DNA of 64,000 nt from Streptomyces termitum. GTDB lineage: Bacteria > Actinomycetota > Actinomycetes > Streptomycetales > Streptomycetaceae. The translations under genes and the position numbers were made by a program. The notes below the pieces were generated by a model. The model saw only the letters and a program-made list of their open reading frames with translations, was not told the origin of the DNA and made no database searches. The stretch spans positions 434,001 through 498,000 of the forward strand of contig NZ_BMUL01000003.1 in NCBI RefSeq assembly GCF_014650175.1, written 5' to 3'. Below, in pieces: positions 29,819 to 39,922 of the stretch. The first letter of the stretch is position 1. Each line of letters opens with the position of its first letter.

Positions 29819-29857
29819 CCGAACCCCACACAAGCACTTGAAGGTCATGCTCGAACC

Positions 29858-30340
29858 ATGAGCACGGACACGAGTATGGAACGGATCGTCGAGGCCGTAC
29901 GGGAACTCGACGGCGCCCTCGTCCTCATCCCGGAGCCCGGGAGCGACTTCCCCGAGGAGTCCTGGGGGGACGCCTTCTTCTATTACGCCCCCGACGGCCG
30001 GATCCCGGCCCGCACCCAGCCCTACGGCACGATCGTCACCCGGGACCGGCCCGGCGACACCGCCTCCGCCCTCGATCCGCCCGGCCGCTGGCGGGTCAAC
30101 GTCCGGACGGACCGGGAGACCTTCCGCGAGCTGACCGGCGAGGACCCCCGGGCCCTCGCCCGCCCCCGCGACCACGCGGCCCCCGACGTCCTCCTGCCGC
30201 ACCCGGTGTACGGCGCGCTCGGCTGGCTCTGCGCCGTCACCCCCGGCCCCCGTACGACGGACACCGTCCTCCGCCTCCTGCGCGCCGCCCACGAGGCGGC
30301 CCGCCCGCGCGAGCGGGGGACCGGCCCCCGCACCGGCTGA
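29858..30340 (+). CDS. DUF6194 family protein
   Basis: 160-residue cytosolic protein. The pattern SWGDAFFYYAPDGRIP, PYGTIVTRDRPGD, LDPPGRWRVNV and LPHPVYGALGWLCAVTP matches what I know as DUF6194, a small family without known activity. The ATG at 29858 has no strong ribosome site; a methionine seven residues further in (29876) is an alternative. Divergent from the double-HTH MerR gene with a 39-bp gap, so probably controlled by it. The C-terminus is Arg/Gly-rich. Confidence 0.82.
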   Translation: MSTDTSMERIVEAVRELDGALVLIPEPGSDFPEESWGDAFFYYAPDGRIPARTQPYGTIVTRDRPGDTASALDPPGRWRVNVRTDRETFRELTGEDPRALARPRDHAAPDVLLPHPVYGALGWLCAVTPGPRTTDTVLRLLRAAHEAARPRERGTGPRTG

Positions 30341-30354
30341 CGGCCCCGACGGCC

Positions 30355-30582
30355 TCAGGCCCGTGCGGTGGCGAAGAGCTCCAGGTGGGAGCAGGAGGGG
30401 CAGCGGTACGCCTCGATCTCCCGGACGGGCCTGCCCCGGAGCTTGGCCATGCCGAAGACGCCCTTCTCCAGGACGCCCTGCACCCAGCGCGTGTAGCCGC
30501 GCGCGTTCTGGCCGCTGTCTTCGACGAACCCGGGTTCCAGGCCGACGGTGCCGCAGTTGGAGCAACGGAAAGTATTGGTCAT
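30355..30582 (-). CDS. small zinc-ribbon protein
   Basis: 75 residues with two CxxC knuckles: CSNC near the N-terminus (residues 7-10) and CPSC near the C-terminus, spaced as in a zinc ribbon. The middle part (SGQNARGYTRWVQGVLEKG) is not one I recognise. It could be a nucleic-acid or protein-binding ribbon. ATG start at 30582. Convergent with the DUF6194 gene; upstream on the same strand lie a hairpin and sdaA. Confidence 0.8.
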   Translation of the reverse strand: MTNTFRCSNCGTVGLEPGFVEDSGQNARGYTRWVQGVLEKGVFGMAKLRGRPVREIEAYRCPSCSHLELFATARA

Positions 30583-30597
30583 CCGCCGGAGTCTAGG

Positions 30598-30631
30598 AGC
30601 CCGCCCGCCCCCGGCGACAGGGGGGCGGGCC
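30598..30631 (-). terminator. terminator after sdaA
   Basis: A C-rich arm (GCCCGCCCGCCCCC) faces GGGGGGCGGGC across a short loop, with one bulge, directly beyond the sdaA stop at 30640 on the minus strand. Confidence 0.55.
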
Positions 30632-30639
30632 CCACGCCC

Positions 30640-32025
<1,386 letters not shown>

Positions 32026-32093
32026 GGGGGGACTCCTTGTGGGGCTAGACGCCGTTGTCTGCCGGGGTGGTGCAGAAAGGCCGGGCATGGGGA

Positions 32094-32131
32094 GGGGCAC
32101 CGCGCCCACTGTCCAGTGTGCGCGGTGCCCC
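32094..32131 (-). terminator. strong hairpin between glyA and sdaA
   Basis: GGGGCACCGCGC (32094-32105) and its perfect 12-bp complement (32120-32131), with an inner CACTG-TC-CAGTG stem. It lies about 30 nt beyond the glyA stop. Confidence 0.8.
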
Positions 32132-32136
32132 GGAGG

Positions 32137-32160
32137 TTCGTACGAATAAAAGCGTACGAA
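32137..32160. promoter_or_regulatory. AT-richer inverted repeat directly behind glyA
   Basis: TTCGTACG-AATAAAAG-CGTACGAA, a perfect 8-bp inverted repeat ending one base before the glyA stop codon (32162). It may be part of the glyA terminator, or an operator for sdaA. Confidence 0.5.
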
Positions 32161-32161
32161 A

Positions 32162-33421
32162 TTACTTCAGGCCGGGGTACAGCGGGTGCTTGTCCGCGAG
32201 GGCGGTCACCCGGGCCTTGAGCGCCTCGGCGTCGAAGCCGGGCTTCAGCGTCTCGGCGATGATGTCGGCGACCTCGCGGAAGTCCTCGGCACCGAAGCCG
32301 CGGGTGGCGAGGGCCGGCGTGCCGATGCGCAGGCCGGAGGTGACCATCGGCGGGCGCGGGTCGTTCGGAACGGCGTTCCGGTTGACCGTGATGCCGACCT
32401 CGTGGAGACGGTCCTCGGCCTGCTGGCCGTCCAGCTCGCTGTCGCGCAGGTCGACCAGGAGCAGGTGGACGTCGGTGCCGCCGGAGAGCACGGACACGCC
32501 GTGCTCCGTGACGTCGTCCCGCACCAGGCGCTCGGCGATGATCCGGGCGCCCTCCAGGGTGCGCTCCTGGCGCTCCTTGAACTCCTCCGAGGCCGCGACC
32601 TTGAAGGAGACGGCCTTGGCCGCGATCACGTGCTCCAGCGGGCCGCCCTGGAAACCGGGGAAGACCGAGGAGTTCAGCTTCTTCGCGAACTCCTTCTTCG
32701 CCAGGATGACGCCGCCGCGCGGGCCGCCGAGCGTCTTGTGCGTGGTGGAGGTCACCACGTCCGCGTGCTCGACCGGGTTCGGGTGCAGACCGGCCGCGAC
32801 CAGGCCCGCGAAGTGGGCCATGTCGACCCACAGGTACGCCTCGACCTCGTCGGCGATCCGGCGGAACTCGGCGAAGTCGAGCTGGCGCGGGTAGGCCGAC
32901 CAGCCGGCGATGATCACCTTCGGGCGGTGCTCCTTGGCGAGGCGCTCGACCTCGGCCATGTCGACCAGACCGGCCTCGTCCACGTGGTACGCGACCACGT
33001 TGAACTGCTTGCCGGAGAAGTTCAGGCGCATGCCGTGGGTGAGGTGGCCGCCGTGCGCCAGGTCGAGGCCCAGGATCGTGTCGCCCGGCTGGGCGATCGC
33101 GAACAGCGCCGCCTGGTTGGCGGAGGCGCCGGAGTGCGGCTGCACGTTGGCGTACTCGGCGCCGAACAGGTCCTTGATCCGGTCGATCGCGATCTGCTCG
33201 GCCACGTCGACGTGCTCGCAGCCGCCGTAGTAGCGGCGGCCCGGGTAGCCCTCGGCGTACTTGTTGGTGAGGACGGAGCCCTGGGCCTCCATGACCGCGA
33301 CCGGAGCGAAGTTCTCCGAGGCGATCATTTCCAGGGTGGACTGCTGGCGGCGGAGCTCGGCGTCGACGGCGGCGGCGACGTCCGGGTCCAGCTCGTGGAG
33401 GGGAGTGTTCAGAAGCGACAT
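32162..33421 (-). CDS. glyA: serine hydroxymethyltransferase
   Basis: 419-residue PLP enzyme interconverting serine and glycine with tetrahydrofolate. The PLP lysine is K229 in [14 protein letters not shown]. Other motifs are [26 protein letters not shown] and the [11 protein letters not shown] substrate region. ATG start at 33421. It is the third gene of the gcvT-gcvH-glyA run (22-nt gap after gcvH) under the glycine riboswitch, so here it uses the methylene-THF made by the cleavage system to turn glycine into serine. This genus usually has more than one glyA; the riboswitch-linked copy is likely the catabolic one. Confidence 0.97.
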   Translation of the reverse strand: MSLLNTPLHELDPDVAAAVDAELRRQQSTLEMIASENFAPVAVMEAQGSVLTNKYAEGYPGRRYYGGCEHVDVAEQIAIDRIKDLFGAEYANVQPHSGASANQAALFAIAQPGDTILGLDLAHGGHLTHGMRLNFSGKQFNVVAYHVDEAGLVDMAEVERLAKEHRPKVIIAGWSAYPRQLDFAEFRRIADEVEAYLWVDMAHFAGLVAAGLHPNPVEHADVVTSTTHKTLGGPRGGVILAKKEFAKKLNSSVFPGFQGGPLEHVIAAKAVSFKVAASEEFKERQERTLEGARIIAERLVRDDVTEHGVSVLSGGTDVHLLLVDLRDSELDGQQAEDRLHEVGITVNRNAVPNDPRPPMVTSGLRIGTPALATRGFGAEDFREVADIIAETLKPGFDAEALKARVTALADKHPLYPGLK

Positions 33422-33445
33422 GAAGCGATCCCTTGGGGGTCTCGG

Positions 33446-33823
33446 TCAGCCTGCGGTGAAAGCGGTGTACTCGTCGGCGGAGAGCAGATCGTCCGGCTCG
33501 CCCGTGATGCGCACCTTGAACAGCCAGCCGCCCTCGAAGGGGGCGGAGTTCACCAGCGAGGGGTCGTCGACGACGTCCTGGTTGGCAGCGACGACCTCGC
33601 CCGTCACCGGGGCGTAGAGGTCGCTGACGGACTTGGTCGACTCCAGCTCGCCACAGGACTCGCCCGCGGTCACCGTGTCGCCGACCTCGGGCAGCTGCAC
33701 GAAGACGACGTCACCGAGGGCGTTGGCCGCGTGCTCCGTGATGCCGATGGTGGCGACGCCGTCCTCGACGGCCGACAGCCACTCGTGCTCCTTGCTGTAG
33801 CGAAGCTGCTGGGGGTTGCTCAT
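33446..33823 (-). CDS. gcvH: glycine cleavage system H protein
   Basis: 125-residue lipoyl carrier that shuttles the aminomethyl group from P to T protein. The lipoylated lysine is K64 in [14 protein letters not shown]. Other family features are YSKEHEWL at the start and GWLFKVRI near the end. The ATG at 33823 has AGGAGA upstream; longer frames have no ribosome site. It lies between gcvT and glyA. The P protein gene is not in the window. Confidence 0.96.
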   Translation of the reverse strand: MSNPQQLRYSKEHEWLSAVEDGVATIGITEHAANALGDVVFVQLPEVGDTVTAGESCGELESTKSVSDLYAPVTGEVVAANQDVVDDPSLVNSAPFEGGWLFKVRITGEPDDLLSADEYTAFTAG

Positions 33824-33914
33824 GGCCTGATTCTCCTGGATCGGGGGGGTGCTGATGTACGGAAGTCTTGCGGGGTGAGACGCGGGTCGAGACGAATGCG
33901 TCACGTCCACCGTG

Positions 33915-33935
33915 GCGCCGGAGCGGCTCCGGCGC
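33915..33935 (-). terminator. hairpin between gcvT and gcvH
   Basis: GCGCCGGAGC-G-GCTCCGGCGC in the 145-nt gap between gcvT and gcvH. It could be an internal attenuator or an RNA-processing/stability element. Confidence 0.45.
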
Positions 33936-33968
33936 GCGCCGGGGTCCGCGTCCGGCCCGCCGAGGGGC

Positions 33969-35084
33969 CTACTTCTGGCGCTTGTAGAAGGGCAGCGCCA
34001 CGACCGCGTACGGCTCGTGGGTGCCGCGGATGTCCACCCCGACGCCCTCGGTGCCGGGCGTGGCGTGGGCCGCGTCGACGTAGGCCATCGCGATCGGCTC
34101 GCCGAGGGTGGGGGAGGGGGCGCCGGAGGTGACCTCGCCGACGACCTCGCCGTTCGCGACGACCGCCATGCCGGCGCGCGGCACCCGGCGGCCGGCGGCG
34201 ACCAGGCCGACCAGCTTGCGCGGCGGGGCGGTCTCGGCGCGCTCGGCGGCGGCCTCCAGCGCCTTGCGGCCGACGAAGTCGCCCGGCTTCTCGAACTTGA
34301 CGACCCGGCTCAGACCGGCGTCGAAGGGGGTGAGGGCGGTGGTCAGCTCGTGGCCGTACAGCGGCATGCCCGCCTCCAGGCGGAGCGTGTCGCGGCAGGA
34401 CAGGCCGCAGGGGATGAGGCCGGCGTCGGCGCCCGCCTCGGTCAGCGCCCGCCAGACGCCCTCGGCGTGCTCGGGCTTCAGGAACAGCTCGAAGCCGTCC
34501 TCGCCGGTGTAGCCGGTGCGGGCGATCAGGGCGGGGACGCCCGCGACGGTGCCGGGCAGGCCCGCGTAGTACTTCAGGCCGTCCAGGTCGGCGTCGGTGA
34601 GCTTCTTGAGGATGCCGGGGGACTCCGGGCCCTGCACGGCCAGGAGGGCGTACGCGTCGCGGTCGTCGCGGACCTCGGCGTCGAAGCCGGCGGCGCGCTC
34701 GGTCAGGGCGTCCAGGACGACCTGGGCGTTGGAGGCGTTGGCGACGACCATGTACTCGGTTTCGCCGAGGCGGTAGACGATGAGGTCGTCGAGGATGCCG
34801 CCGTCCTCGCGGCAGATCATCGTGTAGCGGGCGCGGCCGTTGCCGATGGTCGACATGTTGCCGACGAGGGCGAAGTCCAGGAGGTCCACCGCCTGGGGGC
34901 CGGTCACCGTGATCTCGCCCATGTGGGAGAGGTCGAACAGTCCGGCCCGGGTGCGGACGGCGTTGTGCTCGTCGCGCTCGCTGCCGTACCGCAGCGGCAT
35001 GTCCCAGCCGGCGAAGTCGGTCATGGTCGCGCCCAGCGAGCGGTGCAGGGCGTCGAGGGCGGTCAGGCGGGGGGTGGTGCTCAT
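33969..35084 (-). CDS. gcvT: glycine cleavage system T protein (aminomethyltransferase)
   Basis: 371-residue folate-dependent T protein that releases ammonia from the H-protein-bound intermediate and forms methylene-THF. The start [50 protein letters not shown] and [20 protein letters not shown] are family hallmarks. The ATG at 35084 is taken; it is first in the operon, about 45 nt behind the tandem glycine riboswitch (35130-35345). The upstream open frame runs into the riboswitch and is not coding. Confidence 0.96.
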   Translation of the reverse strand: MSTTPRLTALDALHRSLGATMTDFAGWDMPLRYGSERDEHNAVRTRAGLFDLSHMGEITVTGPQAVDLLDFALVGNMSTIGNGRARYTMICREDGGILDDLIVYRLGETEYMVVANASNAQVVLDALTERAAGFDAEVRDDRDAYALLAVQGPESPGILKKLTDADLDGLKYYAGLPGTVAGVPALIARTGYTGEDGFELFLKPEHAEGVWRALTEAGADAGLIPCGLSCRDTLRLEAGMPLYGHELTTALTPFDAGLSRVVKFEKPGDFVGRKALEAAAERAETAPPRKLVGLVAAGRRVPRAGMAVVANGEVVGEVTSGAPSPTLGEPIAMAYVDAAHATPGTEGVGVDIRGTHEPYAVVALPFYKRQK

Positions 35085-35129
35085 GTGGACGTGACTCCCG
35101 GGTCCCGAGGCGGAAAACATGACAGGCAA

Positions 35130-35345
35130 GGACGATCCTCCCCATCTGTCATGGAACCTGAGAGGTTCACCGGCGGCATCTCGTCACCGAGAGGTCCGGC
35201 TTGCACCTTGGGTGGGGGCGCCCGGGGGCGTCCCGCTTTTCAGATCTGCCTCATCCACGCGGTACGGGGCCTGAGAGATTCAAGGGAGGGTCTTGCTCCT
35301 TCGGCGCCCGGCCGGCCCTGGGGCCGGTCCGGAACTCTCCCGCGC
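35130..35345 (-). promoter_or_regulatory. tandem glycine riboswitch
   Basis: Read on the minus strand, the leader has two aptamer-like units. The first includes GCGCCGAAGGAGCAA (complement at 35293-35307) and CTCTCAGG (complement at 35270-35277). The second includes AAGGTGCAAG (complement of the TTGCACC at 35201-35207) and CTCTCAGG again (complement at 35157-35164), followed by ATGACAGATGGGGA. These are the diagnostic conserved blocks of gcvT-type glycine riboswitches. It normally turns gene expression on when glycine is high. Boundaries are approximate. Confidence 0.93.
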
Positions 35346-35400
35346 GGATTCGAGCGGCTCGGTATGCGGTTGTACGGCGCGGAGCGCGCCTGGCGCGCAC

Positions 35401-35428
35401 ATCATCGCACGCGGTGTCGTCGCGGCAA
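35401..35428 (-). promoter_or_regulatory. putative gcv operon promoter
   Basis: On the minus strand TTGCCG (complement at 35423-35428), a 16-nt spacer and GATGAT (complement at 35401-35406) form a HrdB-like pair about 55 nt upstream of the riboswitch. Confidence 0.4.
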
Positions 35429-35433
35429 ATCGC

Positions 35434-35461
35434 TTGTCCCGCATTACCGTTTCTTTACACT
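35434..35461 (+). promoter_or_regulatory. putative promoter of the P-loop ATPase gene
   Basis: TTGTCC (35434-35439), 16-nt spacer, TACACT (35456-35461). The start codon follows 67 nt later with its own GGGGAG ribosome site. Confidence 0.4.
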
Positions 35462-35528
35462 TCATGGGCAAGGGTCTCCGTGAGGTCTCCCGACCCGCCT
35501 CCCGGGGGACCCGACAGGGGGGAGAGCG

Positions 35529-36191
35529 ATGAGGTTCCAGCAGACCGGCGCCGTCACGGCGGACGCCGCCCTACCGGCGCCGCGCGCCCGCGCCAGGACC
35601 CGCCCGCGCGGGCGGCTCGTGCGCGACCTGCGCGACCGCTCCGGGCGCGTCCCGCGCGCCCTCACCTTCGCCGCGGGCGACCTCGTCGTCGTCTCCGGCC
35701 TGCCCGGCAGCGGCAAGTCCACCCTGCTCCGGCGCGCCGCCGACGGCGGCGGCATCGACTCCCAGGACACCCGGGAGCGCTGGGAGGCCCGGATGCCCCG
35801 CGTCCTGCCGTACGCGCTCTACCGCCCGCTGGTCCGCCTCGCCCACTACGCCGGGCTGCACCGCGCCCTGCGCTCCGGCGCGGGCGTCGTCGTCCACGAC
35901 TGCGGCACCCAGTCCTGGGTGCGCGGCTGGCTCGCCCGCGCCGCCGCCCGGCGCGGCACCGCCCTCCACCTCGTCCTGCTCGACGTGGACCCCGGCACCG
36001 CCCGGGACGGCCAGCGCGAGCGCGGCCGCGGCGTCTCCGCCTACGCCTTCGCCCGGCACCGCCGGGCCGTCGGCCGGCTCGTCGCCGGAGTGGAGGCCGG
36101 CCGGCTCCCGCGCGGCTGCGCCTCCGCCACCCTCCTCGACCGGGACGCCGCCGGGGCGCTGCGCCGGATCGGCTTCCGCGGGCCCTCCTGA
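35529..36191 (+). CDS. P-loop ATPase/kinase-like protein (AAA family)
   Basis: 220-residue protein with a Walker A GLPGSGKSTLLRR (about residues 57-69) following LTFAAGDLVVVSG. A later HLVLLDVDPGTARDGQRERGRG resembles the substrate/nucleotide-binding part of small zeta-toxin-like or polynucleotide-kinase-like ATPases. The N-terminus is Arg-rich and probably disordered. ATG at 35529 with GGGGAG 6 nt upstream. It may phosphorylate a small molecule or RNA end; the substrate is unknown. Upstream of the two SseB-like genes and divergent from gcvT. Confidence 0.75.
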   Translation: MRFQQTGAVTADAALPAPRARARTRPRGRLVRDLRDRSGRVPRALTFAAGDLVVVSGLPGSGKSTLLRRAADGGGIDSQDTRERWEARMPRVLPYALYRPLVRLAHYAGLHRALRSGAGVVVHDCGTQSWVRGWLARAAARRGTALHLVLLDVDPGTARDGQRERGRGVSAYAFARHRRAVGRLVAGVEAGRLPRGCASATLLDRDAAGALRRIGFRGPS

Positions 36192-36304
36192 GGCCCCCGG
36201 GACGCCCCCGTGCGCCGATTTCTGGTCACGGCCGGGGCGGGGCGGCGTTAGGGTGCTGCGGGGCGGCCGGGACCAGGGCCGTGCGAGAAGGGGACGGAAG
36301 CACC

Positions 36305-37048
36305 GTGGACACGACGTGGCCGGGCAACGAGCTGGAGGAGGCGCTCGCCGCCTCGCTCGGCAACCCCGCGGCCGGAGGGCGGCTCCTGGAGGTCCTGGGC
36401 CGCAGCGAGGTCTGGGTCCCGCTGCCCAACGGCGGCGGCCCCGACAGCACCGACCTCGACCTCGCCACCATGGAGATCGCCGGCGGCGCCTACGTGCCCG
36501 TCTACAGCTCCCACGCGCAGTTCCTCGCCTGCGTCGGCGACCACATGTCCTTCGCCGTCGCCCCCGCCCGCGACTTCGCCCGCGGCCTGCCCCCGCAGCT
36601 CGGCATCGCGGTGAACCCCGGCGGCGCCGTCGGCGTCCCGCTGCCTCCGCCCGCCGTCGCCGAACTGTGCCGCACCGGCCGCACCGCCCTCGACGGCCCC
36701 GCCTCCGGCGGCCGGGTCCGCCTCTTCGAGCCCGACTGGCAGGACGACCCGGTCGACTTCCTCGCCGCCGCCGGCGCCGAGTTCGACGCCACCGGGATCG
36801 TCGCCACCGCCCGCCGCACCCTCGCCAGCGTCGAGGGCACCGAACCCGCCCTCTTCATCGGCGTCCAGCTCACCGGCTGGGACGGCGTCGACCGCAACGC
36901 CCCGCTGGACGCCCTCGGCCGCGCCCTCGGCCGCGTCGAGGTGGCCTGGCCGGTCAACCTGATCCTGCTCGACATGGCCCAGGAGGACCCGGTCGCCGAC
37001 TGGATGCTCGAACGGGTCCGTCCCTTCTACCGGCGGACGGCCGGCTGA
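36305..37048 (+). CDS. SseB-family protein (first copy)
   Basis: 247 residues. The N-terminal SseB-type domain (NELEEALAASLG, EVWVPLPNGG, AYVPVYSSHAQF) is followed by a C-terminal SseB_C-like domain (EPALFIGVQLTGWDG, RVEVAWPVNLILLD, PFYRR). SseB is named for enhanced serine sensitivity in E. coli; its biochemical role is unknown. The GTG at 36305 has GAAGGGGACGGAAG upstream, and a TAGGGT -10-like hexamer lies at 36249-36254. A paralogue follows after 80 nt. Interesting neighbours are the serine/glycine genes upstream. Confidence 0.85.
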   Translation: MDTTWPGNELEEALAASLGNPAAGGRLLEVLGRSEVWVPLPNGGGPDSTDLDLATMEIAGGAYVPVYSSHAQFLACVGDHMSFAVAPARDFARGLPPQLGIAVNPGGAVGVPLPPPAVAELCRTGRTALDGPASGGRVRLFEPDWQDDPVDFLAAAGAEFDATGIVATARRTLASVEGTEPALFIGVQLTGWDGVDRNAPLDALGRALGRVEVAWPVNLILLDMAQEDPVADWMLERVRPFYRRTAG

Positions 37049-37128
37049 CCCCCGGCCCTGTCTAAGCTGGACCGACCCAGATCCGACCACCGAACCGAGC
37101 CGTACGACACAGAGGGGCGGGAATCCGA

Positions 37129-37908
37129 GTGAGCGCGTCAGCCAGCGCCCCCACCGGGCCGGTCGAGCACATGCTGCGCCAGGTGGCGCCCGGCCGCTAC
37201 GACGCCTACGAGGGCCTGCTGCACGCCCTGGCCGACGGCGAGCTGTTCATGCTGCTCTGGCAGGGCACCGCGGGCTCCCCGGACGCCCAGTACGGCAACA
37301 TGGAGGTCGAGGGGTACGGCTACGCGCCCTGCGTCACCTCGCCCGACGCGCTCGCCGCCTCCGGCTGGCACCGCGCCCACGAGCGCACCACCGGCCGCGA
37401 GATCGCCCGCGCCCTCTACCCCGAGCGCTGGGGCGTCTGGCTCAACCCGCACGCCCCCGGCGGCGGCGTCGGCATCCCCTGGGCCGACCTGCGCCGCATC
37501 GCCACCGGCCTCGACCGGATGCCCGCCGGACCGCTCCGGGTCTCCGAACCCGGCCTGGAGATCCCGCAGTTCTACGCCCAGCTCACCCAGAACGCGCACC
37601 GCACCCCGGCCGTTCGGTCGCTGCGCCGCGGCTGGGTGCAGCCCGCCCTCGGCTCCCCGTACCTGGTGATCGGACTCGATCTGTACGACGGCTCGGCCGC
37701 CGCCGTCGACGAGGTCCGCGCGATGATGCGCCAGTCCATCGGCTCCGTCCCCGACGGCCTGCCCGTCTCGACGGTCGCGCTCTCCGACGCGTACGACCCG
37801 GTCGCCCTCTGGCTGCGCGCCCACGCCCGCCCCTTCTACGACCGCGAGGCGCACGGCGCCCCCGCCCACCGTCCGGGATACGGATACCCGCCCGCGCAGC
37901 AGCGCTGA
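37129..37908 (+). CDS. SseB-family protein (second copy)
   Basis: 259-residue relative of the preceding gene, sharing the overall plan (LLHALADGELFMLLWQG, GVWLNPHAPGGGVGIPWADL, YLVIGLDLYDG, HARPFYDRE at the end). The GTG at 37129 has GAGGGGCGGGAA upstream. A TAAGCT -10-like hexamer at 37063-37068 suggests its own promoter in addition to read-through. Function unknown. A very good intrinsic terminator follows. Confidence 0.82.
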   Translation: MSASASAPTGPVEHMLRQVAPGRYDAYEGLLHALADGELFMLLWQGTAGSPDAQYGNMEVEGYGYAPCVTSPDALAASGWHRAHERTTGREIARALYPERWGVWLNPHAPGGGVGIPWADLRRIATGLDRMPAGPLRVSEPGLEIPQFYAQLTQNAHRTPAVRSLRRGWVQPALGSPYLVIGLDLYDGSAAAVDEVRAMMRQSIGSVPDGLPVSTVALSDAYDPVALWLRAHARPFYDREAHGAPAHRPGYGYPPAQQR

Positions 37909-37941
37909 CCTGGGACGTTCCCGCCGGAACCGTCGCTTCCG

Positions 37942-37980
37942 CCCCGCCTTGGCCGAAATCCCCTGCCAGGGCGGGGTTTT
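37942..37980 (+). terminator. intrinsic terminator with T-run after second SseB gene
   Basis: CCCCGCCTTGGC (37942-37953) pairs with GCCAGGGCGGGG (37965-37976), 12 bp with one G-T pair, followed by TTTT. One of the few classical hairpin plus T-run terminators here. Confidence 0.88.
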
Positions 37981-38148
37981 GCGTCCCCATGCGGGCGGTC
38001 CCGCACCACCTGTCCGGCATCGGACCGATTTGGTGAGTGTCCGGGTCTCAGGTTGGTATCACCGCTATGCGGACTGTTCTCTGCCGCGTCGCTCGCCAGT
38101 AGCGTTCGGCCAATCAAGACCACATAAGGGCGACCCAGGGGTGGACCC

Positions 38149-39822
38149 ATGCGAATATTCAACTCCCGGGCTACCCGGGCTTTGACGGCGGCCGTCGCGG
38201 TCGGTCTCATCGCCACGGGCTGCGCGAGCGACCGGGACAAGGGCGAGGACAAGAAGGACGGCGCCAAGGACACCTTCGTGTTCGGCGCCCCCGGCGACCC
38301 GGCCTCCCTCGACCCGGCCCTCGCCAGCGACGGCGAGACCTTCCGGGTCACCCGCCAGGCGTTCGAGGCGCTCCTGGAGCACGAGTCCGGCGGCAGCAAG
38401 CTCGTCGGCGGGCTCGCCGAGACGTGGTCGAGCAACCCGGCCGGCACCGTCTGGACCTTCAACCTCCGCAAGGGCGTGAAGTTCCACGACGGCGAGACCT
38501 TCGACGCCGCCGCGGTCTGCGCCAACTACGACTACTGGTTCAACTGGAAGGGCACCTACCAGTCGAGCGCGGTCTCGTACTACTGGCAGACCATCATGGG
38601 TGGTTTCGCCAAGAACGAGGACAAGGAAGCCCCGAAGCCGAACTACAAGTCCTGCACCGTCAAGGACGACAACACGGCTGTCATCGAGGTCAACGAGCCC
38701 TCCGCCAACCTGCCCGGCGGCTTCTCCCTCCAGGCCCTCGCGATCCACTCGCCCAAGGCGCTGAAGGAGTACGAGAAGCAGGAGGCCACCGCCAAGGGCG
38801 ACGCCATCACCTACCCCAAGTACAGCCAGGAGGCCGGCACGGTCGCCGGCACCGGCCCGTACAAGATCACGAAGTGGAACAAGGGCAACAAGGAAGTCAC
38901 CCTTGAGCGCTTCGACGGGTACTGGGGCGACAAGGCCAAGGTGAAGAACCTGGTCTTCCGCACCATCGACACCGAGAGCGGCCGCCGCCAGGCCCTCCAG
39001 GCCGGCGACATCGACGGCTACGACCTCGTCGCCCCCGCCGACATCAAGACCCTGGAGGCCGGCGGCTTCCAGGTCCCGACGCGCGACGTCTTCAACCTGC
39101 TCTACCTCGGCATGTCCCAGGGCGCCAACCCGGCCCTGAAGAAGCCCGAGGTCCGCCAGGCCATCGCGCACGCCGTCGACCGCGAGAACATCGTCAAGAC
39201 CCAGCTCCCCGAGGGCGGCAAGGTCGCGACCCAGTTCATGCCCGACACCGTCGCCGGCTACTCGGACAACGTGAAGAAGTACGACTTCGACACCGCGAAG
39301 TCCAAGCAGCTCCTCGCCGCCGCCGGCGAGTCCAAGCTGTCGATCGACTTCTGCTACCCGACCGAGGTCACCCGCCCGTACATGCCCGCCCCGCAGGACA
39401 TCTTCGAGCTGGTCAAGGCCGACCTGGAGAAGGCCGGCATCAAGGTCAACCCGAAGCCCTCGAAGTGGAACCCGGACTACATCGACGCCACCGAGGCGGG
39501 CTCCTGCGCCCTGCACCTGCTCGGCTGGACCGGTGACTTCAACGACGGCTACAACTTCATCGGCACCTGGTTCGCCGAGTTCGACAAGCAGTGGGGCTTC
39601 AAGGACGACAAGGTCTTCGCCGCGGTGAAGGCGGGCTCCCTCCAGGGCGACCCGACCAAGCGCACGGACCTCTACAAGAAGGCCAACGAGGTCATCATGG
39701 ACTACCTCCCCGGCCTGCCGCTGTCCTCCTCCCCGCCGGCCATCGCGTTCGGCAAGAACGTCATCCCGCCGAAGGTCTCCCCGCTGACGCAGGAGAACTT
39801 CGCCGAGGTCGCCTTCAAGTAG
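38149..39822 (+). CDS. oligopeptide ABC transporter, substrate-binding lipoprotein
   Basis: 557-residue SBP family 5 protein. The signal peptide ends in lipobox IATGC (lipidated Cys25), followed by a charged linker DRDKGEDKKDG. The mature protein opens TFVFGAPGDPASLDPALASD and has the family run ETWSSNPAGTVWTFNLRKGVKFHDG. It captures peptides outside the membrane for the four downstream genes. ATG at 38149 with GGGTGGA upstream. Codon choice is very biased (high expression likely). A 13-bp hairpin separates it from the permeases, presumably giving an excess of binding protein. Confidence 0.95.
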   Translation: MRIFNSRATRALTAAVAVGLIATGCASDRDKGEDKKDGAKDTFVFGAPGDPASLDPALASDGETFRVTRQAFEALLEHESGGSKLVGGLAETWSSNPAGTVWTFNLRKGVKFHDGETFDAAAVCANYDYWFNWKGTYQSSAVSYYWQTIMGGFAKNEDKEAPKPNYKSCTVKDDNTAVIEVNEPSANLPGGFSLQALAIHSPKALKEYEKQEATAKGDAITYPKYSQEAGTVAGTGPYKITKWNKGNKEVTLERFDGYWGDKAKVKNLVFRTIDTESGRRQALQAGDIDGYDLVAPADIKTLEAGGFQVPTRDVFNLLYLGMSQGANPALKKPEVRQAIAHAVDRENIVKTQLPEGGKVATQFMPDTVAGYSDNVKKYDFDTAKSKQLLAAAGESKLSIDFCYPTEVTRPYMPAPQDIFELVKADLEKAGIKVNPKPSKWNPDYIDATEAGSCALHLLGWTGDFNDGYNFIGTWFAEFDKQWGFKDDKVFAAVKAGSLQGDPTKRTDLYKKANEVIMDYLPGLPLSSSPPAIAFGKNVIPPKVSPLTQENFAEVAFK

Positions 39823-39844
39823 GACCTCACGCTCCGTCAGCGCA

Positions 39845-39878
39845 CCGCCCGGCCACGCGCTTTCCCGTGGCCGGGCGG
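39845..39878 (+). terminator. attenuator hairpin after binding-protein gene
   Basis: CCGCCCGGCCACG (39845-39857) and its complement (39866-39878), perfect 13 bp with an 8-nt loop, 22 nt after the stop and 45 nt before the permease start. Expected to lower permease/ATPase expression or to protect the upstream mRNA. Confidence 0.7.
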
Positions 39879-39922
39879 CCGCGCATCCACCCTCCACCAC
39901 ACGCAAGAAAGGGGCACGCGGG

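Larger units (their letters stand above)
35085..35528. other. regulatory intergenic region gcvT / P-loop ATPase
   Basis: 444 bp holding the gcvT leader with glycine riboswitch (35130-35345), the putative gcv promoter on the minus strand (35401-35428) and the putative promoter of the plus-strand ATPase gene (35434-35461). No coding frame is credible here. Confidence 0.75.

Noticed and set aside
35201..35480. Coding frames through the gcvT leader
   Set aside because: The interval is explained by the tandem glycine riboswitch and promoters.
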